DNA of 64,000 nt from Gnetum montanum (taxonomy: Eukaryota > Streptophyta > Gnetopsida > Gnetales > Gnetaceae). Of the stretch, positions 25,043-35,905 are shown piece by piece. The position numbers and the translations under genes are program-made. The first letter of the stretch is position 1; each line of letters begins with the position of its first letter. Location: assembly GCA_015680685.1 (NCBI GenBank), contig MNCI01028834.1:249555-313554 (forward strand). The letters run 5' to 3'. Below the pieces are notes generated by a model. That model did no database searches and had not been told where the DNA came from. It was given only the letters and a program-made list of their open reading frames with translations.

Positions 25043-26037
25043 GTGGTTAGAGGAGGTGATTGCAAAATAGTCAATGTGCCATTGGTTTTAGGCATGTTTC
25101 TTCTTTCTCTTTTTTTTCGTGAGCTTGGCTCTTTTATACTTTTGCTTTTGCTATTTTGCCTTTTACATTTGCAAACAACCTTGTTGTTGCAGGACAAGTG
25201 TTTCTTCCCCAGGATGAGTTGCGTTACATCCATGTGGGGCTTTAACCTGCCTACAGATGCTTCTCATGTAGCGAGCTATGTTACACACATCATGGACTTG
25301 GTGGTTGAGCATATGGGAGGGCTTGATAGGCATCAGGAAAAGCTTGTAAAAGAGGGAGAAAGAGTGTATTTCAAGTGTGAAGAATATGATAAGGGAAGTA
25401 AAGGGGGAGGATAGGATTGTGCTCTGAAGTAGCTAAGATAATTAAGATAACCACCTTATAATGATGTAGCATCTACTACTGTGGCAAAACATACCTCTGA
25501 CCGATGCCCCTCTAGTACGCACCCTACAAACACAACAAAATGAAAGCCAAGAGAAATAACCATGATGCAAAACCAAGGAAAAGTTCTTGCTTGCTATGGA
25601 CGTTGTTAAAGCTCTGGACATCTTTGCTGGTGTGCGATGTCCAAACTAGGAAGGCCAACTACGACTTTAGTAGCATCCACATGGAGGAGGTGTCATTGAA
25701 AGTGCTAGGAGTTGCTGTGAATGCAGATGATCAAGATTCCCCACCGAAGGCATGCATTCTTAGTTCAGTTGTGAGATGGGCTACCCAATAGCTAAACATC
25801 TCTTGAGCTCAGGCACTAGCAGGGGGCTGGAGGATAACAATATTGTGGTTGGGTGACAATACTCTTGGAACTCCAGCAGCAGGTGCTGACCAAGGAGCTA
25901 CTGCCAGGGTGATGGGCCATGGCGGTAGTAGGTCCAGAGGGTCAACAGGATGTCATACAATATCTCTGAAGGATCAGCAAGATGCCAGGAGTAGTGGCAT
26001 TGCATATGTTCAAGAGGGTGTTACCATGGAATCATGA
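25043..26037 (+). pseudogene. Second antisense ORF in the 3' tail of element B
   Basis: This lies between the 3' LTR and integrase and is coded opposite to pol. A first open stretch, 25043-25411, has a hydrophobic Leu-rich segment that may be intronic (it ends in a TTGTTGTTGCAG acceptor near 25.19 kb). After it comes CFFPRMSCVTSMWGF, then VVEHMGGLDRHQEKL. A later stretch, 25.84-26.04 kb, contains RVMGHGGSRSRGSTG and ends SSGIAYVQEGVTMES. The blocks from MSC on and the C-terminus are conserved in copy A (6.16-7.05 kb). Short frame changes occur between them. Function unknown. The place matches known antisense ORFs of Tat elements. Confidence 0.55.
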
Positions 26038-26124
26038 ACTGCATTCTAGAACTGCAATGTCCCACCCCATGTCAGCACGGGACATGCTCACTTGTTATGT
26101 GCTAGTGTAGATGCATGCTACGGA

Positions 26125-26640
26125 TGTTCCACAAACCTATTTTAAGGTCCTGGTAGATCCTAGTGCACTAGTTTAAGGTCCTAACATACCTTTGTATCAG
26201 TTTAAGATCTTAGCAGACCATTGTGCCAGTTTAACATCATAGCGGATGGTCGCTAGGCTAGTTTAAGGTCCTAGCAGACCACTGTGCTAGTTTAAGGTCC
26301 TAGCATACTGTATGTGCTAGTTTAACATCATAGCGGATGGTTGCCATGCTAGTTTCAAGTCCTAGCAAACCGCAATGCTAGTTTATCATCATGGTAGATG
26401 GTGGATGAGCTAGTTTAAGGTCCTAGTAGACCATGATTTGCTAGTTTTACATCATGGCAGATAGTTTGTACCAGTTTATAGTCATAGCAGACTACCTATG
26501 CCAGTTTTACGTCATAGTGGATGAGCTTTGCTAGTTTTACATCATAGTAGACATGTGTGAAGCTTTGCTAGTTTTACATCGTAGCTAACATGCTTACCTT
26601 TGCTAGTTTAACTTTGTAGTGGACGTTTACTTATCTACTT
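26125..26640 (-). repeat. Hairpin-repeat array after integrase, element B (about 15 units)
   Basis: Units of about 30-40 bp read on + as AGTTTAAGGTCCTAGCAGACC and variants. Stems seen include GGTC/GACC (several), CATC/GATG (three) and AGTC/GACT (one), all around a 6-nt loop, with the TAAAC tail kept. Confidence 0.87.
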
Positions 26641-26646
26641 CATGCA

Positions 26647-29600
26647 TCAGATGTAGTATGGCTTGAGGTATGAGTGATTCACCAGATTTGCAAATTCATT
26701 GTTGTCCATGTCTACCAATTTGAAGGCTCCATTCCCAAAGGCTTTCGTGACCATCTATGGACCTTCCCAGTTGGTTGAGAATTTTTTCATATGCTTATAG
26801 AAAGCCATGAGAATGAGATCTCCCTTCTGTATTGGTCGTTGATGTAGGTTAGCATGATGTTTTTGCCGTTGCTTGTTTTGGTAATGCTTTATGTAACCCA
26901 GTGTCTATGCATGCTCCTCCTCTATTGAGTCGAGGTTGATGATCGCTGACTCATTATTTTGGGCTTCACTCACAACATTAGATAAGATCATCCGAAGTGA
27001 TGGTACTTACAATTCAAGAGGTAACACAAATTCAAATCCATAAACAAGACTATAGGGTGTCTTACCTGTTGCAGTCTTGCATGTCGTTCTGTAAGCCCAC
27101 AACACATATAGGATTTGCTTGTGCCATTGCTTGTTGCTGTTGTTAAGCATTTTCTTCATAAAGTTGATGATGGACTTATTTGTGGCTTTTGCTTGTCCAT
27201 TAACTTGTGGGTAATATGGGGAGGAGAACAATTACGTGATGCCAAGATTGCTGTAGAAGGTTTGGGTTTCTACACTGCTAAACTATGGCCCGTTGTGAAT
27301 CACAATATCCATGGGAAGCCAAAACCTTATCATGATGTTGTCCAAGATGAAGTGGCAAATCTACTAAGATGTAGTCTTCCTTAGGGGGATAGCCTCAACC
27401 CACTTAGTAAAATACTTGGTGGTGGTGATGATGAAGCTATGCCCTGTGGAAAACTTAGGCATGATAGGTCCTATGAGGTCTAGTCCCCATCATTGGAAAG
27501 GCCATGTGATCTGCATTGGATGTAGCTCTGTAGGTGAAACATGTATGAGATTTGCGTATTGTTGGCATGTGTCACACATCTTGACTTTGGCCAAGAAATC
27601 ACGCTCCATGTCAGGCCAATAGTACCCTAGATGTCTGATTTTTGCAACCATAGCCCTAGGTTTTATGTGTCCATCACATATTCCCTCATGTACTTCATTA
27701 ATCACCTTTTGCACTTGCTCCGTATTCACGCATGCTAGCAATATCCCATTGTGGGAGTGCTTTCATAGGGCGTTGTCTCCCATAAATGCATATTGCTGAG
27801 AACACTTGTGGATCCCATCTCTCTAGGCATATGTCAATCCACTTGGGGGTTCATCGTGTTGTAGGTAGGCTTTAATGTTGGCGTACCACTCTTCAGTATC
27901 CACAGCGCTAAGAGAGGCTACGTGTCCCACCTGAGTGATAGGCTCAGTACACTTGGTAACCAAGGTTGTAAAACTTGCAAAAAAGTGTGATGGAAAATTT
28001 AATGCTAGGGTGGCCAGGGCATCTGCTACGATGTTTTTGTTGCATGGCATGTGTTGAACATCCATAGTTTCAAACTATTTGAGCAATTTTTTTTCTAGGT
28101 TGCAATAAGGTTGTAAGTGTGTAGCCTTGTAGATGTAGACCTCGATGATTTGATTCAAAACTAGTTGTAAATCTTCAAGAATCTCCAAGTGTTGTATGCG
28201 TAATGCTTGGGTAGCTAAGAGGCCTCTAAGTAATCCCTCATACTCTGCCATGTTGTTTGTACAAGGGAACACAAAATGATAAGAAAAAGGTTGTATGTCC
28301 CTAGAGGGGAAGGTAATGACTATAGCTGCACTACCTCCTTGTGTGGTTGAGGTACTGTTAAAATGCAAAGTAGCCTTAGGATGTGGCAGAACGGTGTTGA
28401 TAGTGCTAATGTGTTCATCTGGGAATCCGGGGTCTATGATTGCCTTATCATCAATGGGTAAGTTCTTGAGTTATGTTGGTATTGCTTGACCTTTCATCGA
28501 TGATTGGATTACATAGTGCAAATTGAATTTCGCTATTATTGCTTTCCATTGGGCTATCCTACTGCTTTGATACAAGTTGTTTGTGATAGCCTGGAGTATG
28601 TTACTCTTGCAAATAATGTTGATCTTGCTACGAAATAGGTAGTGCCTCCACTTTTTCAATGCAAACACTAAGGCAAGGTAGTTTCTCTCTACCTCATTGT
28701 ATTTCACCTCATACGCTATTAATGCATGACCTAGATAATACACTGGTATCTCAAATCCATTGTCTCATTTCTAACATAATAGTGCTGCAATAGGTGTGTT
28801 AGAGGTGGCAAGGTAGATGAAGAAAGGCTTATCCCTTTGTGGTGGGTAAATAGTTGGGAGATGCAAAAGCTCTTCCTTCAGATTGTCAAAGGATTGTTGG
28901 CATTGCATCATCCATTCAAAGTTAACCCATTTCTTTAGAAGATATTGCATAGGATGTAACTTGTTAGTCAACTTTGCTATGAACCTTCGGATGAACTGTA
29001 CTCTACCTTGCAACCCACGTAGTTCTTTAAGGTTTGTAGGAGGTGCCAAGTTTACGATGGCCTTAAATTTGTTAGGGTCCACCCGTATTCCAGCCTCCAA
29101 CACTACAAACCCTAACATGCATATAGTTTTCACCCCGAAGATACACTTTTTAGGATTGAGACGTAAATCATGCATCTGGGAACACTTGAGGACTACTCCT
29201 AGATCACGGGGATGATCAACAACTTCTTTAGACTTAACCGCTATATCATCAACGTAGTCATTGAGTGTTTCTAGGATGTAGTTACTAAAGATGTAAGTCA
29301 TGGCTTGCTGGTAAGTTGCTCCAACATTCTTGAGCCCAAAAGGCATCATAGTATAACAAAAGGTACCCCATGGGGTCATGAAGGTTGTTGTTAACTGATG
29401 CTTTGGGTTGATGTGAATCTAGTTGTAGCCAGAGAAACCATCCATGAAGGATAACAGAGCATGACCAGTCATAGTGTCAATAAGTTTATTGATACTTGGA
29501 AGTGGGAAATCATCTTTGATTGTTACCTTGTTTAGATCTCGAAAGTTTATACAAATGTGTATTCCTCCCATTTTCTTAGAAACTACGATGATGTTAGACA

Positions 29601-30127
29601 TCCATTCCAAGTAATCAACTGCTCGGATGAAACCAGCCTAGTATAGCTTGGTGATTTCATCCCATATGGCTAGTGCAATCTCTGGTTTAATTTTGTGAAC
29701 CTTTTGCTTAACTACCTTCATGTGCAGGTCTATGACAATATTATGTTGTATCAGCCTCAAATCTAAACTCGGCATGTCGCTGTATGAACATGCAAAGAAT
29801 TCAATGTTATCCTGCAGAATTTTGGCTTCATCTTTGTGTGTCTTCGACTCTAGGAGGGAACTAAGTTTTAACATTTTTTCTTCCCCCTGGATGTAGTCAT
29901 AGGAATTTCGATGAGAGGGTCCTCGGTTACATCCCCGGCCTCTAGATTTAGGGCTTGGACTAGATGCTCAGGCCATTTCAAAGATGTTTCTAAGGATGCT
30001 ATAGTATTAACTATGGATGATTCCTAGTCTATTAACTCTAGGTTCAGTTGTCTTGCGAGTTCGCAATGCGGACCTATTAAAGCTAAGGATGAAGAGAGAT
30101 CACGATGGATTTTCTTTTTTGCTCAAC
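26647..30127 (-). pseudogene. pol: Tat-type pol (RT, two RNase H, integrase), element B
   Basis: The best-preserved pol in the window. It begins after the acceptor at 30129-30128; the ATG seen in copy A is lost. RT covers about 29.9-28.8 kb with FRDLNKVTIKDDFPLP, MPFGLKN and the catalytic YVDD at 29256-29245. The Ty3-type RNase H is at 28.74-28.47 kb (NEVERNYLALVFALKKWRHY). The archaeal-type RNase H is at 28.37-28.07 kb (CTNNMAEYEGLLRG). Integrase follows from 27.74 kb with its zinc finger (HEGICDGH...CDTCQ), core motifs WGLDLIGPI and VIHNGP, and YPQVNGQAKATNKSI. It ends YLKPYYI. About ten in-frame stops, mostly of C-to-T or G-to-A type, make it a pseudogene. Confidence 0.92.
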
Positions 30128-30129
30128 CT
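30128..30129 (-). other. Putative splice acceptor upstream of RT, element B
   Basis: CATCTCATTTTGGCAG on the - strand precedes GTTGAGCAAA. The sequence after the AG matches copy A (GTTGAACAAG). A pyrimidine-rich tract is visible. Confidence 0.5.
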
Positions 30130-30269
30130 GCCAAAATGAGATGAAAGTATAGTCAAAGGATACCTGCTTGTAGTAACTATGCATAGTGGAAGTTTGCAAT
30201 GTAGCAATGAGATATAATTGGTAGACGTAAGTATGAAGCATGATATTAATGTTACAATTTGAAATTTGC

Positions 30270-30690
30270 CAATTTAAGGTCATGGTAGATCATTAAGGCG
30301 TAGAAATGAAAAACTGCTAATGTGAAAGAGTAAAACCATTGATGTAGAAATTCAAAACTACTAGCTTAATTTCATTGCAGAATGCTTGGAAGTAAAAATG
30401 TAAGGCTACTAATATAAACATGAAAAAACTACTATTGTGAAAAAATGCAAGACTGCTGGTTTAATGTCTTTGCGGACTGTTAATGAGTAGAAGGTTTAAA
30501 TTGATAGTTTAAGGTCTTTGCAAACTGCCAAGATGCGAAGGTGTTAGTTGGTTAGTTAAGGTCTTTGCAGACCGTTAAAAGATGTGAAAATGTTAAGTTA
30601 CTAGTTTAAGGTCTTTGTAGACCACTAAAATGCAAATGTGTCAATTTTGTAGTTTAAGGTCTTTTCAGACCGCTAAAGTGCAAGATATTT
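30270..30690 (-). repeat. Hairpin-repeat array before RT, element B (6-7 units)
   Basis: Read on +: AGTTTAAGGTCTTTGCAGACC and variants, ending near 30.69 kb. The units correspond to those at 1896-2190 in copy A. They lie between pol and the promoter of the opposite-strand gene. Confidence 0.85.
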
Positions 30691-30856
30691 TTGAAAAGGA
30701 AAATGGCTAACTTGAAGTGTGTGAGAGCCTTTGATCGGTCCCACCTACGTTAATGAAAATAGTGCTACTACGTTGTGGCGGGCATGCTACGTTGTACAGT
30801 GCACCTTGCATTAAATGGAGAGAGAGAATACCAAGTTTCCATTTTACAATTTTGGC

Positions 30857-30864
30857 TATAAATA
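30857..30864 (+). promoter_or_regulatory. TATA box of the antisense gene, element B
   Basis: GGCTATAAATAAGAG lies 135 bp upstream of the exon 1 ATG at 30999. Copy A has the same box at nearly the same distance with shared flanks (CCCCTGGTAAA). Confidence 0.68.
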
Positions 30865-30998
30865 AGAGTTTTCCCCTGGTAAACTCGTCATTTTCTTTGT
30901 AACAACATAGAGCTCACATTTTAAGTGCAAAGTGATTGTGTTAATGAAGAGAAAGGTAGTGCATTGTAGCAACTAAGGAAGAGTTAGTAAGCAGAATG

Positions 30999-33900
30999 AT
31001 GGCTCCAAAGAGGGAACACAAAAGCAAGGCACTCGCTAAGGTCGACAAAGTGTAGGGAACCTTAGAGTAGGTGTCGCAAGCATGTGTCAAGGTGCAAGAG
31101 GAGACACCATTGGCCCATTAGGCTACTATGCTTTCTCTATTTTCTTATGCCTTTGTCATTATTTTTGTCTTTTTCTATTTTTGCCTCTACGATTTCTATT
31201 TAGCAGTCTATGCTTTTTGTCATTGCGTTGTGCTTGCCGATTTAGCCATAACAGATGTAAAAATGCTATGCTAAGATTGCATGCAAGGTCACCTAGACCG
31301 CCATCACTGCAGCTGCAATTGCCATAGAGGCTTGGCTGATTTTAGACATCTAGCATGCAAATAACATAGAGTACAACCCTCAGGAGGGTTTGCCTAGACG
31401 CATGATGTGACAAGGAAACACATGTTTTGTTGCGATGCTATGTGAATCATGGTGTCAAGCATAAGATTTTTCTCAAAATTAATGCAACATTTTGAACTGT
31501 TATTTGTTTAAAGATTTATTTTAATTTTGTTGTTGCTACACTAAGCCAGGTTTGCTATGCTATTGTCTTCTTGTGGTTTGCTATGCTAGATGCATGAAAA
31601 GAATTATGCTATGCTAACTGCCAAATGCTAATTCTACTATGCTATATGTATATTCCACTTCGACATGGTGTTAACATTTGCTATTTTGTTGTGCAGGGTA
31701 GTGCTAAGGCCAATTTTGATTATCCTAGAAATTGTAGGTATCCTGTGTTGCGTGAGTGAACCAGTGGCCAATTTTCCTCCCCCCATGCACGTGTGGGAGA
31801 GTAGGCGGTCTGGTTCTGGGAAGGAGCATAGGAGATCCTATAATTCCTCCTCCAATGCTTTGGCATGATCATTTGGTCAAGCTTGGCAGAGGAGGTAGTG
31901 GCTACCATAATAGAAACCCTATTGCCTAGGGTGAATTTGGGTATTCTGCGATTTTTGACGGATGGAGCAATTAGTAGTGCGCAAGGAGAAGGATCCAGTC
32001 AATGCCCCATAAATTTGAGGTGTTTGGCTTGGATCTAGGATATTTCCGAGTACAATTGCTGCCATCTCTACAACACATTGTTTATTGCACGTCACATGGG
32101 AACATGCTTCCAAAATCGACCAGGAACCATTTACAGTGCTGGTAGGTGAGTTTTATGGTTATGTTTTGCTACACTATGCAATGTTTGCTATGCTAGCCAA
32201 ATGTTAATAGTGTTTTTTTATTAGGTTTTAGATCAACGACGATGGGCTTCATGGTGATACAGATGTGTTGACCTTAGCATAGATGGCATTGCGGAAGTTT
32301 TCTTCCACTGATAACATATGCACAGGTGTGATAGGCCAATGCATGGGTGAGTATAAGACCTACCCAACCTGGTACCCCAGGCTCTATGATAGATGCAAGG
32401 ATTCTAGTTGCTTGGATGCATGATAAGCACACTTTAAACCAATCGTTGTTGAAGATGACTTAGTTGATCTTCCACCATTCCCGTCACCATTTAAACCTAG
32501 TAAGATAAATTTTGGTTTGTTGCATGTTTGAGTGTTGTTTCTATTTTCTCTACTATTTATGTTTAGCCTAACTTTTTTTTGTGCTTTTTTACCTTTTTTG
32601 TGTTAACTACTAAAGGGGAGAAGAAGTCCCAGGAGGTGATGGTAATAACCTCTAGGAATTAGGAGGCTAACATCTACTTCAAGTATGGTGAGGTAGATGA
32701 AAGCCAATGTTGGATACATAGCACAACCTCGGAGTCCCTCATCAAGAATCTTCAAATCGATAGGTTCATGGACTTGTTCTTAGCCCCAAATCCAAATGTC
32801 CCTACTGTTGAGATGTTAGCCCTAGCGAACACCTTTTCCAAAAAGGTGGACCACTTCCATACTCATGTACACGGTGTTCAGGTGATCCTTGAAATCAACA
32901 ACTAGCTATTCGTGGACCTTTTCAGTGTCCCTACTAATGGCATCCCTGTTGGGTTAAAGACCAAGAGAGAGGTGAACCATCAAAGGAAAGACATTAAGGA
33001 GTGGGTAGGGGTTGAAAAAGGGTGGAAGGGGATCCTCATGGAGAAGGTTAGGCCAAAAGCCACCAAATATGTTTACCTCATCTTCCATGCTCATGTGTTC
33101 CCCCAACTACTATCCCAAGGAAAGATCCTTGGGATTGAGCAAGCTTGGGTTACATGGGAGGTCATGAAAGAAGGGGTGCACTACAATTGGGCAATGTATC
33201 TATGCAAGGGCCTACAAAGTGAAATTGTCACACTTCATAAGAAGTAGGAGTTCTGTTTCAATGTGCCCTACACCTTTTTCATAGCTTGCTTGTGGCATTT
33301 TGTGGAGTTTCTGGTAGTCCATGAGAATGGGGTTTGGGTCATGTGAGACCATAACTAGATTTCCAAACTATGGATTTGCTAGATTATCTAGACCACCTGA
33401 GCCTAAGATCCCCTAGAAGCTATTGGGGAGTCATTTTCTATGAAAGCTAAGGATCGGGTGGTCTGTAGCTTTCATGGCCAAGACAACGTGGGAGAGGTGC
33501 CCCCTGCTACTACAGGTAGCATATTATAGGGGAAATGTCTCATCACCGAGACAATAGCCACAAAGTTGCAGTAAAAGAGGCTTTGTCAAGATGAGGGACC
33601 TCCCTGTATGGTAGAAGAAAAGGGACCATCATTGTAGTTTAATCTATGCAAGACACAACCTCCCATCGCTAAATGCTCCTTTATTTGTTTGCCCCTTTGT
33701 GTTTTGATGAAATGCTTGCTACGCTATGCTACGCCAAGCAGCATAGCATAGCGTAGCACCTACGTTGTTTAGACTATAATGCTAACATGTTTCTTTTTTG
33801 TTTTTTGCTGCAAGAGGAAGAAGAAGAAGGTGAAGAGGAAGTATCACCCCCCAAGTTTGGGGCAACGAATAAAGACATGGGGGGCCTAGTCCTAAGGGAG

Positions 33901-35629
33901 AGGGCCCCAGTCAAGAAGGAAGGAGCTCCTGCTATGAAGGAAGGAACTCTTGTCCTCAGGAAGAAGCCTCCTACTGAAGAGGAGGACTTCTTCAATGATG
34001 AAGAGGAGTCTTCTATGGATGAGAAGGGTGTTGGCACCTTAAAAAGAAAGGTACCAACAAATAAAGAAGTAGCATGCATTAGCTGAAAAGGGACTCCAAC
34101 TGGAGGTCCCTCTACTGAATGAAGTTCAACATCGGGGAAGTAGACACATGACAAGGATACTATTAAGGTTTTGAGCCAGAAAGGAGGAGAACTGCAATTA
34201 GACACTAGTGACTTGACAATATATTTGATGACATGTGAATGGACGATCCCCTCGTTATCACCCTTGAGGGTTTACTGCGTAGGACCCCCTACATTATCAT
34301 TTTTTTTGCTCATCACTTTGTTGTAGTCTACTTCAGTCTGACACATTTTTTTCTTAACAGACACCATTGCAAGACCTCCCTTGATTCTCCTGGAACCATG
34401 GGCCGAGACCCTTGACAAGCTTACCTTCATGTAGGGGGTTGTCGATGACATGATCAACCATCCTAGATAGGTTGATCCTAATGTGGATAAGTGAAATGGC
34501 TATGCTAGGCCTTTTGAGGTTGCAACACTAAGCCTATTGAATTGTTAACTTTGTTACACTAATGTGATTTATGCATATTTTGTGCATTGCAACAACCTCT
34601 TGACTCAAATGGAACCTGCAACATGTGTTGAAAGTTGGTGCCATGCCTACATTTTCACCTAAAGTGATCAAGGTGCCTTGTCGAGTATACGACGAGGCCA
34701 GCAAATGTGCTTTGCACTCAGCATGCTCCTTGTGGGAGTGTAGGCATGTCAATGAGGACTTGTGGAAGCGCATCCAGAGGACTGAAAAGGAGAAGGTTGA
34801 GCTGAGCACCGAGGTTGGAGATCTTAAATTCAGGAATGATTTCCTCCTAGCCTATGAAAACAATGATGGTAGTTGACACACGGTTGTCATTAATCATGCT
34901 AGATATTGAATAGTTATGCGGCGCAACAATAAGGCCACCAAAGAAATAATAGAACAATGAATGCAAATGGGCTTGTTGGCCCAGAAGAACCAAGACTAGA
35001 AGGATTACAGTGCCAGGGTTTACGAGTGGGGTTAGTCCCAGAAGAACCATAAGCACATGTATAAGTTGGAATGTGCCACCTACCGCAAACTGTATTAGGA
35101 TGCTTCACTAAAGGCGTTCACTCAAGAAGCATTCCTAAATGCCATTGGTGCTATTGAAGCCTACAAAAAGTTCATGGAGTAGGTGATGATCACTAAATCT
35201 CCTGAATGGGAAGTAGATCTTCCCACAGGTGAAACCACCACTGCCTCCTTTTCTCTGGGGCCACCAAGATGGATGGCCATTGAAAAGGAGAAAGCCATTA
35301 TAGAGGCTAGACCAAGTGATAGGCACTGGGCCAATATCACGAAGGATGAGATCTGGGAATGCCTTAGGCTTGGGTTGGATTACATACTCCTTGAGATAGA
35401 AGCAAGATCATCTTGGATTAGTCATTTTCCATTATGCAAAGTTTTTCTATTTTTCTAGAGTTTATGTGTTCATCGAGCTGACTATTTCACTATTGCAATG
35501 CAAGTTCCAGGTGAAGGTGTAGGGCCCATTGAGGGCAGCGATGAAGAGGTAGGAAAAGGTGGTGTGGAGGGAGACGATGTGGTAGGGGATGATGTAGGTG
35601 AAGATGATGTAGATGAAGATGACCCATGA
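30999..35629 (+). pseudogene. Spliced antisense gene between protease and RT, element B
   Basis: Inferred exons: 30999-31117, 31697-32145, 32225-32499 and 32626 to about 33.5 kb; later ones start near 33815, 34.36, 34.55 and 35.49 kb. Phases agree at the first three junctions. Exon 1 starts MAPKRE. The exon 2 acceptor is TTGTGCAG, its end donor GTGAGT; the exon 3 donor is GTAAGA. Exon 4 holds the core domain (FMDLFLAPNPNVPTVEML, LFVDLFSVP, FVEFLVVHENGVW), also found in element C. Exon 5 codes an acidic then Lys-rich region (EEEEEGEEEV, APVKKEGAPAMKEG). Next come WECRHVNEDLWKRIQRTEKE, predicted helical, and a short acidic C-terminus (GDDVGEDDVDEDDP). Stops are mostly TAG or TGA decay products; the exon 1 donor has decayed (TT). 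Similarity to plant-transposon-associated domains is possible but unproven. Confidence 0.72.
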
Positions 35630-35814
35630 TAGCATGGGATTTTTCGATTCTTTTTTCTTTGAAATTTTTTTTTGAATTTTTGGAAGGGTATTGCAAACAT
35701 TGGTTATGTGGAACTATTGAATGAGAAATGAAATTTTGGCAAGTTTTGGTGCTACGCTAGCTTACGTGTTATGTATGTTATCTATGTGATTGTTTTTTTT
35801 TTATGTTTTTCTTC

Positions 35815-35905
35815 TTTCTTAGTTTTAGGCCATTTTAGGCCCCTAGTTTATGCCATTTCAGGCCATGGGATAGTGGTGTAGTTTTAGGCCTTTTCAGACC
35901 AAAAT
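35815..35905 (-). repeat. Hairpin-repeat array after protease, element B (3 units)
   Basis: On the - strand GGTCTGAAAAGGCC followed by TAAAACTAC, and two similar units. It is placed between the 3' end of the opposite-strand gene and the end of gag-protease, as in element C. Confidence 0.7.

Noticed and set aside
26125-26640. CRISPR-like regular short repeats
   Set aside because: Units are imperfect, spacers are not of uniform length, no cas genes occur and the host is a plant; these are the hairpin arrays of the retrotransposon.
33774-34205. 143-codon Ser/Pro-rich frame on the - strand
   Set aside because: It is the shadow of the Glu/Lys-rich exon on + and has no independent support.
34534-34809. 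91-codon frame on the - strand
   Set aside because: It overlaps the helical exon of the antisense gene on + and shows no conservation with C.
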